NCBI GenBank assembly: GCA_964019335.1
Contig: OZ025650.1
Span: 75,001-139,000, forward strand
DNA: 64,000 nt
Direction of reading: 5' to 3'
From: Diplonema japonicum
Lineage: Eukaryota; Euglenozoa; Diplonemea; Diplonemida; Diplonemidae
Shown piece after piece: positions 9,950-20,587 of this stretch. The notes under the pieces are model-generated. The model made no database searches. It saw nothing but the letters and a program-made list of their open reading frames with translations, and was not told the DNA's origin. Position 1 is the first letter of the stretch, and each line of letters starts with the position of its first letter. The translations under genes and the position numbers were made by a program.

Positions 9950-11010
9950 TTATCGGTGCTGGGGGTACATTTGCATCATGGGAGGGGGGCCTTGAGGAGC
10001 ACCATAGTCCTGGTGGGCCTCGTGAGCGCCACCAACTTGCTGGCTACCGACAGTGGCCGTGGCCTGCTGTTCAGTGCCTAGGTGCTGCTGGTTTTGTTGC
10101 CGTGCTTCCTGCATAGTGGTTTTATCATCTAACTGATCGTAAACCAGCACAAAGTCATCACGCTTTTCCTTACTCCACTTCTCAGGGTTGAACACCAGGT
10201 AGTTACCTCGTTCGTACGTTGAAGTCTTGACCGCAGGCTGAGAATCTGGTGCTCTTGTGAACCATCTCTTGTGCTCCTTGTGAAACCTCCATCTAAAATG
10301 GGGGAAAAAAAAATTCATTCGATTCTTTTATTTTTTTTTTTCCCCATTATCACATACTCCCTATTGTACAGCTCCTGCGCCGCAGCCAACTGCAACACGT
10401 CCCTCGGCATGGAGTAGAAGATGTAAAACAGAGTTTCAAGGTGGAACCTTTGGAACATCTGGAAGCGAAGGTGGGGTGGTTGCAGGGAGTAACACGCAGG
10501 GAGCTGTTTGGTGGAAAAGAAATGTTTGAAAATAAATGGGGGGAAATACCCTATATTCAGGCTGAACCAAAGCGGTGCTATCCGACCACGGGCAGCAAAG
10601 AGTGGAGTAGAGGTAGTCAGGAGAGTTGAGTGACAGACCTTTTTTTTTATTCATTTTTTTTTCTTTTCCTGCTTTTTTTTTCATACCAAGAGTAGTGAGG
10701 TCGTAACCCAAAGCCAATGTATTGAGGTCTGGATCGGTCATCCGAATTATTTGCAAAATTCCCCCAAGGCCGTACTTACCTTTTTTTTTTTTTTTTTTTT
10801 TTTTTTTCTCGTACCAATATCGGCGTTCCCTCCTTGACTGCCTTGCGCCTGTGTGCTTGAGGGCTGTTGTTGAGGCATTGCGGGGGTGGTGGGTGTGCTT
10901 GGTTTTGATGCCCCCCGCAAGGGGGGGAACTCTTCTGCATTTGCCAACAGGTTGGCGGGCCGCTTTGTGTTACCAGAGCCGCTCTCTGCTGTCTTGAGGT
11001 AAGACAACAT
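9950..11010 (-). CDS. NOT2 subunit of the CCR4-NOT complex, five exons
   Basis: CNOT2/NOT2, a scaffold subunit of the CCR4-NOT deadenylase. Exons are 10815-11010, 10687-10779, 10550-10638, 10358-10503 and 9950-10292; introns are 35, 48, 46 and 65 nt. The spliced 288-residue product reads in family order: a short linear motif (AEEFPPLRG), then YGLGGILQIIRMTDPDLNTLALGYDLTTLGLSLNSP split by introns, then the NOT box with TLFYIFYSMPRDVLQLAAAQEL, NREWRFHKEHKRWF and TYERGNYLVF. Every junction is fixed by frame and family motif. The 35-nt intron is GTACGAG, then A27, then G, with no pyrimidine tract. The N-terminus is much shorter than in animals or yeast and the C-terminus is a short Gln/Pro tail. 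Confidence 0.93.
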
Positions 11011-11491
11011 GTTTTCCGTTTTTGCTGCTGACGTTGTTATTTTATTAATTTCCTTCACCCGTCGAGGTTTCGCCCTTATTTCCCTTTGTGGTTTGTGTGT
11101 GTGTGTTTCCCTCCCTCGTCCAATAACAAGGAAAAATACCAGTGGGGGGAAACACTTGGGAGTATAAAAAAAAGAATGGGGAAATAAATGAATGGGGAAA
11201 ACACTGAAATAAAATCGAAAAAAAGAAGAAGAAAAAAGTCAAAAAAAAATATACATCTTTGAAAAGAAACCGCCCATCGGTGGTGTTAGCCAATGTCGGT
11301 CGCCCTCTCAAAACTCCCTTTTGAAAATTCAAAAAACTCTTCAAGTAAAAAAAAACAAAAAAAAAAAAAATAACTCGCTCGCGGATGGTGAAGGAAGGGG
11401 GCGGGGAGGGTGCACTACCCGAGATAAATAATGAAGGAAAAAAAAAAGAAACGAATCAGAAAAAGAAAAAAAAAAAAAAGACCCCTATCTT
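11011..11491. other. Intergenic spacer
   Basis: Between NOT2 and SDH2N. A/T-rich with a short GT repeat (about 11092-11106 as written). No coding frame beyond low-complexity translations. A sense-strand trans-splice acceptor for NOT2 is expected in its left part but not uniquely identifiable. Confidence 0.45.
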
Positions 11492-11572
11492 CTACGCCAG
11501 GGCCTTGACAACTGAGTCGGAGGCGGTCTTCGACAGCTTGACACCTTCCTTGTTCATCGCCTCAAGGACCTT

Positions 11573-11616
<44 letters not shown>

Positions 11617-12295
11617 AAAAATCTGTCAAACCTTAACGGCCCCGCTCTTGTCGCCTTTAAGGAGAAGCTTGTCGAGAAGCTGGAAGTAAGCAGACTGCTT
11701 TGTGGGAACGTTCATCCCCCTCCATCTAAGAGTGCTGGTGTTGGCAGTCTGCGTGGAGGAAAGAAATGTTTAAAAAAAAAAAAACCCCTATTGTTACCTT
11801 AGGTTTTGTCCCGTAAAGCGCAGCAGCGGCAGTCTTGTAGTCTCCGTAGATGTTGTGAATGTGGAACCTGTGCTTGTTGTGGTTCCTGGTGTAGGGCCTG
11901 ATGAACTCGTATTGGCGGAAGTAGTTTTTGATGTCAACGACAAGGTCCTTCAGGACGGGGAAGTTGGGGAGGGGGAAGACGGTGGTTGCCTGACTGGCGT
12001 AGGTGATGCACGCAAGGGAGTTGACCCCGTTGATGTTCATGGCGCAAGACCCGCAGACACCCTCACAGCACGACGCACGGAAGGCCAGGGAAGGGTCCTG
12101 GTGGGCCTTCACAGCCACAAGCAAGTCCAGCACCATGTACTCGTTGTTCTTGGCGTATTTGAAGGAGTCGATCCTCTGCGTGTTGGTAGCAGGGTCGAAC
12201 CTCGCCACCTGCAGCACACCCTCCACACCCTTCTTCCCGTCGTCCATCACAGGCCTCGTGGCCGACAACAGCCGTCTCTGCACCGTGCGCAGCAT
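11492..12295 (-). CDS. Succinate dehydrogenase iron-sulfur subunit, N-terminal half (SDH2N), three exons
   Basis: Encodes only the plant-type ferredoxin half of the complex II iron-sulfur subunit. The 2Fe-2S ligands are C76, C81, C84 and C96 in SCCEGVCGSC...LAC. The C-terminal domain with its 4Fe-4S and 3Fe-4S cysteines is absent; instead a lineage-type extension follows. In Euglenozoa SDH2 is split into separate SDH2N and SDH2C genes, which this matches. Exons are 11798-12295, 11632-11748 and 11492-11569; introns are 49 nt (11749-11797) and 62 nt (11570-11631, carrying an A38 run). The spliced protein is 230 residues, with an Arg-rich mitochondrial-like N-terminus (MLRTVQRRLLSATRP). SDH2C must be encoded elsewhere. 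Confidence 0.93.
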
Positions 12296-12410
12296 TTTCT
12301 CTTTTTTTTTTCTTTTTTTTTTTTACTTAATCTCTCGCTCCTGTATTATTCTCATTTTTTGAATTAAAAAAAAAAAATGAGAAAAACTAAAAATAACAAC
12401 AACAAAAAAT

Positions 12411-12899
12411 CTACACATTCGTATTGAAAAACGTCCGCTTCTCGTGCTCCAGCTCGCTGAGATCCCTCGTGAGCTCTTCGACCTTTTTCTTGAGCTCGTC
12501 TCGGATGGCAGCCATATTTATCTTGGGGGGGTGAGGAACCGGCACCGGAGAAGCTCTTACTGGCGACATGGTGCGAGCCAAGCCCCCTCTAGGAGAGACA
12601 GGTGGAGGGGAGTATTGACTGGCCAGCATAGCCGCGCCGGTGTAGGGTTCGGGAAAGGTTGGAGAATGCAGGGTTTGGGGCTGCACCTCCCAAAACCTTT
12701 TCCTTGTTTCTTGTTGAGGATGTATAGAGGGTGGCAACGCCTTTAAGTTGGCGATTTCACCCCTCAACTTGTCGATTTCCCTGTCCTTCAGTATTAATAG
12801 ATGTTCGCGTTCCTCGAGCGCTTCATGGAGCAGTTTGATCTCTTCTAGATACCTATTCATGCAATCCGCAGCGGGCCCTGTTACTGGTGGTGACAGCAT
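12411..12899 (-). CDS. Small coiled-coil protein (162 aa)
   Basis: No family recognised. Two heptad-like helices (about residues 14-53, YLEEIKLLHEALEEREHLLILKDREIDKLRGEI; and 130-158, IRDELKKKVEELTRDLSELEHEK) flank a Pro/Ser-rich linker. Such a layout is common in cytoskeletal adaptor proteins, but no specific role can be assigned. The next gene downstream starts 115 nt away. Confidence 0.75.
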   Translation of the reverse strand: MLSPPVTGPAADCMNRYLEEIKLLHEALEEREHLLILKDREIDKLRGEIANLKALPPSIHPQQETRKRFWEVQPQTLHSPTFPEPYTGAAMLASQYSPPPVSPRGGLARTMSPVRASPVPVPHPPKINMAAIRDELKKKVEELTRDLSELEHEKRTFFNTNV

Positions 12900-13511
12900 T
12901 CAGGCTTTCCTTTCATCTAGCTGCCTCCCCTTCCTTTTTAGGGGTTTGTTTTTTTGATGGGAATTCACAAAGGGAGTATAATGAGCACAGAAAACCTTTA
13001 TCTGAGGACGGGGGTTTGGGGGGGATATTCTTTTTCATTTTTTTTTTCTTTTTGATGTATTTTTGCATTTTCTTTTTCAGGCATTTCTCGCTACCCCCTA
13101 TCGAATGCCGTTTATTTCTTCTGTCTCTTTTTTTTTTTTTTTTTCTCCTTCCCGCTGAGGTACAAATACAAAAAAAAATGCGATTTCGGGATTCAGTGAG
13201 GGAAGTAAAGATGGGTTTAAACCAATTCTTCTTCTTTCTTTTTCTTTTTTTTTTTTCCATCTTGTTATCATTTCCCCTCTTGAGCAACGGCCTACCAAAA
13301 AAAAAAAGAAAAAAAAAAAAAAACAAGCATTAAGAGAGGAGAAGTAATTTTACTTTTTTTTTCTTTTTTTCTTCCTCTTTTTTTTTCTTTTCCCCCAGCT
13401 CTTTGGTGGCTTTTCCACCACGTGTCACAATATCACGGGAGAGAATGGGGGGAAAATACTACAACATATGGCATGAGGGGGTTTGTTCTAAAAAAAAGTC
13501 AAAAAAAAAAT
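12900..13511. other. Low-complexity intergenic region
   Basis: A/T and purine/pyrimidine runs. Open frames on both strands here are lysine- or phenylalanine-rich artefacts. No RNA gene or repeat recognised. Confidence 0.5.
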
Positions 13512-13814
13512 CTATTCTTTTTTGGGTTTTTCCCCCTCATCTTCATCTTCGGAGTCCGATCGAATATCCTATTTTTTTATTATTATATTTGAGAAAAAAA
13601 AAAAACTCAAAAAAAAAAAAAAAAAACTCAATTATACCTCGATGCCCCCTTTCAGGATCATGTTGTACACCGCCTTCACGATTAAGGACATCCAGTATAT
13701 TTGAAGGCCCTGGATGATCCAGAGCAACAAGATGCAAGTATGGTAGGGGACTGACGGTACAATTAAGGCTCTGGCCTCGAAAGTCGCACTGTAAACGACG
13801 TAGGGGAGGAACTG

Positions 13815-13846
<32 letters not shown>

Positions 13847-14616
13847 TATACCACGATTCTTGTCACCAGAAACACGACTGCGAAGGATTCGAAAATTCTG
13901 TCTGCGAAAAACTGGTTCACAGTGCGTTTTTTTGAGCCCGCCGTGCCTGACTCAGACACGTACTTGAACATCTTAGCAGTGTGCAGAGGCACGTCGGCCG
14001 GGTCGAGCAACAGCATTACAATCACCCCAACCTTCATCCAATCGTCAATATAGCTTATTCCCACGAGCACCGCCGTCACCCAGTGGTGGATCTGCATCTC
14101 GAGAAAATCCTTTCTCTTGTGCTCCATGAGCACCGAGATGCCGCCCTGAACGTACCTAGCGCAGTAGCCAATGTAGAAGCAGATGATGTCGTTTGTCATG
14201 TATGATGGCCCGGATTGCTGTTTGTAAGCCCACCACTGGGACGACGGCCAGGCGAACTCCTGTTTAGGGATCAACCTGTACCCCATCACCATGAAGACTC
14301 CGTAAAACAAAGCCTCCATTGCAGCTTGTGAGAACTTCTCGACGTGGCTCTTCTTTGCGGGTTTGCCTTGCCTTCGGAGTAGGAGCTTCCCCAGAGGCAT
14401 CACCAGGGCAAAGCGGACGCCCCAATTTATGATGAACATCGCCATCGCGTATATTAAGAAGATCCTCACGTCGCCCCAGCCCCTCTCCGGTACGCTGCTC
14501 CCTACCTCGACACCGTCGGCCGCCATTGTGTGGTAAAACTCACGCAGCAAAAAAACTGCTTTTTCAGTGGATTCTTCCCATCCTTTCGGGCACAGCAGTG
14601 GGTGGGGTGTCGCCAT
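13512..14616 (-). CDS. Ceramide synthase (LAG1/CerS, TLC domain), three exons
   Basis: Acyl-CoA-dependent ceramide synthase, an ER polytopic enzyme that N-acylates sphingoid bases. The Lag1 motif is present: HKRKDFLEMQIHHWVTAVLV with the catalytic His pair at 177-178, followed by GISYIDDWMKVGVIVMLLLDPADVPLHTAK. Exons are 13852-14616, 13638-13811 and 13512-13568; introns are 40 nt (GTATAGATTT, A27, CAG) and 69 nt. Exon 2 restores the expected last membrane helices (LLLWIIQGLQIYWMSLIVKAVYNMI). The 57-nt last exon encodes an acidic tail, RSDSEDEDEGEKPKKE, typical of CerS C-termini and a regulatory phosphorylation region in animals. The protein is 331 residues from the ATG at 14616. The final joins rest on this fit. 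Confidence 0.92.
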
Positions 14617-15551
14617 TTTTTTTTTCTTTTTTTTTTTTTTTTTTGGTCCCTTCTTTTTTTTTTTTTTTTTTTTTTGAGAAGCAAAAAGAAAAAAAGAAAA
14701 AAAAAAAAAGAAACAACTCGTGGCGGAGTATAAACGGGGGGGGAAAAAATAACGGGGGACATCACAAAAAAAAAAAAAAAAAAAAAACACGATTCCTTTG
14801 AGTGGGGGAGCTCATACAAGACAGAAGAAAAAGAAAGAAAAAAAAAGAAGAAAAAGGGTGGAGTGGGTGAGGGATGGTGGGGGAGAACAAAAAAAAAAAA
14901 AAAAAAACAAAAAAAAGGGGTTTTTCTTTTGAGAAAAAAAAGGAATCGAATAATAAGAAAAAGTATCCACACTCCCCCTTTCTTTTTATTTATTTATTTC
15001 TTCCTTTCATCTTCTTTCGATAGTATTCACCCAGCATAAAAAAAATATATACTTAAAAAGGGGGGGAAGAGAGACGAAGAAAAAGAACCAGCTTTTTAAA
15101 GAAGGTTTCTCTTTATCCCTTTAAAAGCACCCACTATATAACCACCTGCCCCCCCCCCCCCCCCCCACACCATTTCTTTTTTCCAAAACAAAAAAGAACA
15201 ACAGGGGTGATGGACAAAGGGAGCAACGATCACTTTTTTGTTGGGGGGGGAAAAAAAAAGAAAAAAACGGGGAACAATGGTGTGAAAAAAAATCCTTTTT
15301 TTTTTTTGGAAGAAAGCGGAGTACATAGAGAGTAAACTAAAAAGTCAAAAAAGTCAAAAAAAAAAAAGAAGAAAAAAAAGGCCCCCTTTCTTATCCTTGC
15401 CTTCTTCCCCTCCCAAACCAATGTTTGCCGGACCGGGTTTTTTTCAGAAATAAATCGCATTTATATAAGAGATAAAAGAAAAAAAAAAAGAAAAAACGGT
15501 ACAAAAAGAAGAAGAAAAAAAAAAACAAAAGGAAAAGAAAAAAAAAAGAAC
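14617..15551. other. Homopolymer-rich intergenic region
   Basis: Nearly continuous A/T runs plus a C18 tract at 15149-15166. No coding or RNA signal; open frames translate to poly-Phe or poly-Lys. Confidence 0.55.
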
Positions 15552-18500
15552 CTATTTAGGCGAACGGGTTCTTGCCTGTCGGAAAAAAATTCTTTTTTTT
15601 AGAAAAAAATCCTTAAAACATACCGGAGGAGAGCGAACCCGCCTGTTGGACAGGACATGGGCCGTGGAGGAGTAGCCCTTGTCGGAGGGACGCTTAGCGG
15701 CGGAGGTAGGCACTCTTGGGACGGAGTGCTGGGCGCTTGTGGTACGAAGTTGGGATGTAGAGGCTGCTGCCTTGGCTTCCTTTTGCTGCCTCATGCGCTG
15801 CTGCACCTGCTGCGACTTCAGGGTAGGCTTCGGGAGGAGTCTGGAAGGGGAATGGGGCTGCTTGGGCGGCGGAGGGGGCTCATGCATCGCCGGCACTGCG
15901 CCAGTAGGGAAGAACCTGTTCGACACAAACTGCTTGAGGTCCTCGTGGTTGCGCGTGATTCTCTTGATCTCCTGCGACATGTCTTCAATCTGCGACTGCA
16001 CGTCAGCCTTCTGCCTGTCCGTCGCGCTGAGCTGCTCCTTCGCCTCAGTCACCTTCGCAAGCAGCGCCCTGTTGACTGCGAGAAGCTCCTTGTGCTCCGC
16101 CTCCACATCCGCCAGATCCTTGCTCGTGATGCCGTTCCTACGATTTTCATTTCACAGTGCAAAAAAAGAAAAAAAAAATCATACTGTTCGGCAAGCCTCT
16201 GGTGCTCCTCCCTCAGTGCCGCAAGCTGCGCCTTCGCTCTGACAACATCAGCCTGTGCTTGGCTGATGTGGTGGTCCGCCTCCTCGTTTTCCCTCACGAT
16301 CGTGTGGTACTCCCTGTCGAGCTCCTCGAGCTTCGTGTTGTTTTCCGTGTTCTCGCGTTCCCTGTGACAGGTTGTGGCATTTTGTTCATCGCATACTTTT
16401 CTTCCTTGATTTTGGCGAGGGTCTCTTCTGTCTTCTTGATGTCCTCCTGGTAGTGTTCCTTGTCCTGCTCAGCCTTCTTCTTGGCAGCGGCCAGCCTATG
16501 GATCTTCTCAGTGAGCAGGGCCATGCTGTCGTCGTACGACCTGTTCAGGTCGGCCAGCCTCTGCTGCGCTTGCTCAAATGTGGTGGTCAAGTATCTGTTC
16601 TCATCCTGCACCTTAGCGAGTTCGACCTTCTTCATCTCCTGCGAGAGGGTTCATGGGAGGTGCTTGGCATACCAGCTGGCCTTCAATCTTGGCGAACTTC
16701 TCCTTTGCAGTGGTCTGCTGGTCCGCAAGGGTGTCCATGAACCTGAGGGGGGTGCTTGGGTAAACTATCATACTTCCTGTCCTTGTGGATCTGCAGGGAG
16801 TTCCTGAACGCAAGCGCGAGCTGTCGTTGCTTGGTGTGCTGCATCTCAAGCCTTGTCATCTCTTCTTTTTGCCTAGTGTGATATTGTCATCAGGTGAGGG
16901 GCATACCTTAGCACCTTCTCCTCCTCCTTCAGCTGCTCTTTCTCTTTCCTCGTCTCCTCGATCTCAACCTCAGTGCTTTTCAGCTTTTCCGTCAAGTGCT
17001 CTGCTTGGGCCCCCACGACGGTGGCTTCCTTTTCAAGCTCAGCACGTTTAGACTGTGTGTGATGTGAAGTGCTCCCTTGCTTTGCATACCCTCAGCTCGC
17101 TAGTCTCCTGCTTGATTTTACGGAGGCCCTGTGCGGTCTCATCTCTCGTTCGGATCTGTAATATTTTGGTTGGACCTTCAGCATACCTCCTCTTGCAGGG
17201 CGTCGTGCTTCTCCCTGAGCTCCTTTCCTTGCTCCTGCAGGGTATCGAACTCAGCCTTTGCTTTCTGGTAGTCGGCTTCTGCCTTCTCAAGCTGGCCCTT
17301 CAACTCGTTCCTTACTTCTTCGTCGGCGGCTTCCGCCTTCGACTCAAGCTGCTGCTTCAGCTTCTCCATCTCTGCCCTCATCGCGGCCACAACAACTGCA
17401 CCACGTTCGTCGTTACGCTTGGCCTTGCAGACAATCTCCTTAGCCTTGTTAGCGTACCTCAGGGTGTTCATCGTGTCCTCGTAGTTCCCGTAGTAAGGGG
17501 ACACCGCGGCAAGCATGATGGTCTTGGAGTTACCACCGAGAGACTCCGCCAACAGCCATGTGAGCATGGACTCACGGTACGGGGCAACAAGCTTAGGGGC
17601 ACCCTTCTTAGCTTTGGCGTTCTCAATCAGAATATCAATCACACGACGGAGCGTGGACAGGGACTGGTTGATCTTGGTAGCCTCGTCGAGACGCTGTGTG
17701 TGTTGGAATAAAGCACAGTGCCACATACCTGACCCTCGGCACCACTCATCTTCACCCTCTCGGAACCCGCCAAATCGACCAAGTTGATGTTGGAAAGGGT
17801 GTTCGTACCTTGCACGGGGTTCTTCTGCTTGAAGGTGATTTGGAAGATGGCGTGCGACCTGCTCGACACGTCGTTCATCTTCGTGGGAGCAGTGTGCCTG
17901 GCGCTCATACCGCTGGCCATGAGCTTCAGGCACTGTGCAGGGCTGGTGATGGTCTCTCGGGTCAAACCCTCAACGTAGGTACCTTTGTCGGGGGTGTGAC
18001 GGACCTTCAAGTCCGCGTAATCCTTCTCAGCATCCTCTTTCTTCTTCTTCTTAACAGCATCCTTCAAAAGATCCTTACACTTCTCTTTGTAGATCTCCAT
18101 GAAGCACAGCTCGAGGGAGAAGATGGTGTTGTCACCCTTCTCCTTGAAGAATGCTATTCTCTCGAAGATACCCTCCACAAGACGGGGGCAGATACCACGG
18201 GTGTCACGTGCTTTCTTGTCGATACCACCAGTGGCGTCGAGCCCACCGAGCATACTGTAGGTCTTACCGGACCCAGTCTGACCGTAGGCGAAGATGCAGG
18301 AGTGGAAACCATCGAAGGCGTGCTGCACTGCCATGGCACCAGTCTTCTCGTATACCTCCTGCTGCCCGACGCAGTGCACACCCATGTCCTGTATGGCCTT
18401 CCTCACAAACTCATCCTTCATGTCAATGGCCCACTGTTCCTCTGGGATCGACCAGAACGCCTCGTCGAAGTCGAAAGCCTCGCACTCAGAGTACCCCTTC

Positions 18501-18679
18501 TGGTAGTCAAGCAGAGACACCCTTCTCCCCTTCATCATCACGATACTCTGAGGCAGCCCGTTTGGGTCCTCTTGCCTCAATCTATCCAGCTCCCTCTTGT
18601 TGAAGGGCCTCACTCGCACCATGGCCTCAACCCTCACCTCATGGACCTTGCCTTTCTTAGGGCTGCTGTTCTCAGACAT
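15552..18679 (-). CDS. Kinesin, N-terminal motor with coiled-coil tail, ten exons
   Basis: Microtubule motor of 931 residues. The motor domain is complete: VRVRPFNKRE near residue 22, P-loop GQTGSGKT 133-140, switch I SSRSH 272-276, switch II DLAGSER 302-308, then EATKINQSLSTLRRVI. The motor sequence looks closest to kinesin-3/KIF1-type motors, but no FHA domain follows; the rest is coiled coil to about residue 800 and a basic Ser/Pro tail. Introns are 17694-17728, 17156-17186, 17053-17089, 16873-16906, 16743-16773, 16639-16672, 16362-16396, 16138-16184 and 15576-15623, 31-48 nt long. All begin GTATG, and every join keeps frame and heptads. The last intron (48 nt) is in frame and stop-free. 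Subfamily is uncertain. Confidence 0.94.
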
Positions 18680-18880
18680 CTTGCTGTCCTGTGACCACTG
18701 TGATGTGTGATGAGGGCTGATACAAAATCAAAATAAAAAAATAGGCGTTTCGGCATGCATGACACAGGATTTGATCTGCACGGAGAATCACTCTCGGGAA
18801 AGCATGGGCATGTAGAAAGGAAAAACAAATTTAAAAAAGTATGCGAGATGATGTGTCACTTGACAAGGGGGAGGATCCCT

Positions 18881-19543
18881 TTAAACTTCGCTACGCATGT
18901 AGACGATGAACTTTCGAAACGTTTTCGCGAATGAAAAGCCAGGTTTGGGATCTGGTTGTTTTGCCTCAAACAAGTGTTGAGGGATGCCCGTGATAGTGAG
19001 GCACGGCACACCAAAGGGGCCAGCTGCAGAGGCACGTATGTTGTACCCATGCAAATCACGAGACTCAAGTTCGGCAAGCAGCCACTCGGAGACCAGATGC
19101 AGATCAACATCTTTGAATGGTAAAGGGATGTGTTGGACACGATTTGTCTTCTCCAGTTGATCTACTGTAAATCTGATACGTTTCAACTGCTTTTGTTTCC
19201 ATTTCTCGCTTAGCACCCCTTCGTCCCACCAGTTCTCCCCTGAGAATCTACTGTGATTCCACCCACCACCTCCCTCTTCCATACTTGCCCCTAGTTCACC
19301 TTCCTTCCACACTCCAATCTCTTCTAAATAAGCGTATGCCACTGTAACCTCCTTGAATTGCTCCTCCTTCTTTTCCCGCTCTGTTGGGTCTAGGTTGAGA
19401 GTCGCATCGGGGTGCAGGACGACTACCATGCGTTTGTACTCTTTTTTGACGTCGGTAAAGGAGTGGGCAAGGGTTAAGTTGAATATCTTCAGAGCCTTAT
19501 CGGGTGTAAGGGTGTTGAGGAGGAACCGGCCCCGCCGCAGCAT
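18881..19543 (-). CDS. J-domain (DnaJ-like) protein
   Basis: A 220-residue protein with an N-terminal J domain: helix II DVKKEYKRMVVVLHPD with the HPD triad at 44-46 that activates Hsp70 ATPase, then helix III EEQFKEVTVAYAYLEE. The very N-terminus (MLRRGRFLLNTL) is basic and may be a mitochondrial presequence. The remaining ~140 residues are unlike the Gly/Phe or Cys-rich regions of class A/B proteins, so it is a class C (J-only) protein with a lineage-specific C-terminus. Trans-splice acceptor features lie 16 nt upstream. Confidence 0.88.
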   Translation of the reverse strand: MLRRGRFLLNTLTPDKALKIFNLTLAHSFTDVKKEYKRMVVVLHPDATLNLDPTEREKKEEQFKEVTVAYAYLEEIGVWKEGELGASMEEGGGGWNHSRFSGENWWDEGVLSEKWKQKQLKRIRFTVDQLEKTNRVQHIPLPFKDVDLHLVSEWLLAELESRDLHGYNIRASAAGPFGVPCLTITGIPQHLFEAKQPDPKPGFSFAKTFRKFIVYMRSEV

Positions 19544-19558
19544 CTTTCTTCTGTGTGA

Positions 19559-19606
19559 CTACAAGCGGATCAGAAGACAACAATAAAAAGACAAAAAAAA
19601 AAAGAG
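19559..19606 (-). promoter_or_regulatory. Putative spliced-leader trans-splice acceptor
   Basis: In the 78-nt spacer between the gene ending at 19622 and the one starting at 19543, the sense strand has a 35-nt T/C-rich tract and then CTTGTAG. The AG is at 19560-19559, 16 nt before the start codon. No competing upstream exon exists. The assignment is by organisation only. Confidence 0.6.
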
Positions 19607-19621
19607 AACTATTGCAATGTC

Positions 19622-20587
19622 TCACGTTGTAACTGCAGAGTATGTGAAAGCAACGTCGGCGTCCTGCGGGTGCGGCACATTGACAGACCTCCCTGGGTGA
19701 AGGGTCATGGTTGCCATGCACCCCTCCAGGTCCACCGTCCATGCAGGAGTATTCGCGAAGCCTTCCAGAAAGTGTCTGGACGTACTTGATCCAGAGATTT
19801 TAAGTTGAAGCGGTGGCCAGTCCACCCACGACGCAAGGGTGATAATGGGGTGGCTCCATGATGGGACCTTAGCACGAAGAGTTCCCTCATCATCTTCTTC
19901 CAAAATGCCCAGAGGGCTCACTCTTATGCCACACCCAGGCAGGCTATGGTACATCACCTCGAAGTTTTTTTCGCCCCCTTCTCCCTCCATCCTGTCGTAT
20001 AGGGACGCAGGGATGGCAGATGCTTGGTTTTTCATGGTTTTCAATTTTTTTGCGACTTGTTTTATGAGCTCTCCTCCTGTTTCCCGTTGGGTTTCGTCTA
20101 GTTCTACTGAAGTGTGCAGGATTGGCTCATACACCATTTTGCCTTTTAAGCAGCTTACCATGAATACCTTCCTGACCCCGCCGCGTTTCCTTGCTTTTCT
20201 CGGTATGAAGACAGTAAGGTCTCTGTTGGGGTTGAGCACTGCGATGGCGTAATAGCTGAGATCGGAAATAATCTGTAAGAAAGCTTGCTCCACCCACCCG
20301 CCTTCGAGAACGTCAGTAGCGTACGCATGCAGCTGCCCTTCGCACACTGCAGGGTACCCCCTTGGGTTTTCTAACAATCTTGCGAGCGCTTTTCCCATTA
20401 CCTCCTTCTCCCTCGCCGCCGTCCCGTACATAGCACATGACACCGCTCTGAAGGGCTGCCTGCTCCCCATCACCCTGTCCGACCCCTTCGTCTCTATCCT
20501 CTTCAAGAGCTCTTCTTCCTTCTCATCTTTGGGGGCTTCTTGCAGTCGATCCCGCCAAGCTTTCAATTGGGTTTCGACGGCCTTCAT
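19622..20587 (-). CDS. Conserved-looking hypothetical protein (321 aa)
   Basis: I do not recognise a family. The protein starts MKAVETQLKAWRDRLQE, a charged helix, and continues with mixed alpha/beta sequence. This includes a hydrophobic central region (AFLQIISDLSYYAIAVLNPNRDLTVFIPRKARKRG) and a C-terminal half rich in beta-like strands. No transmembrane segment or targeting signal is clear. Codon composition is typical of its neighbours. Confidence 0.8.
   Translation of the reverse strand: MKAVETQLKAWRDRLQEAPKDEKEEELLKRIETKGSDRVMGSRQPFRAVSCAMYGTAAREKEVMGKALARLLENPRGYPAVCEGQLHAYATDVLEGGWVEQAFLQIISDLSYYAIAVLNPNRDLTVFIPRKARKRGGVRKVFMVSCLKGKMVYEPILHTSVELDETQRETGGELIKQVAKKLKTMKNQASAIPASLYDRMEGEGGEKNFEVMYHSLPGCGIRVSPLGILEEDDEGTLRAKVPSWSHPIITLASWVDWPPLQLKISGSSTSRHFLEGFANTPAWTVDLEGCMATMTLHPGRSVNVPHPQDADVAFTYSAVTT

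Noticed and set aside
12913-13326. Long lysine-rich and phenylalanine-rich open frames on both strands
   Set aside because: They are translations of A/T runs in a spacer, have no domain, and mirror each other on opposite strands.
17694-17728. Possible frameshifts splitting the kinesin gene
   Set aside because: All nine breaks are explained by GT-AG introns that restore frame and conserved or heptad sequence.
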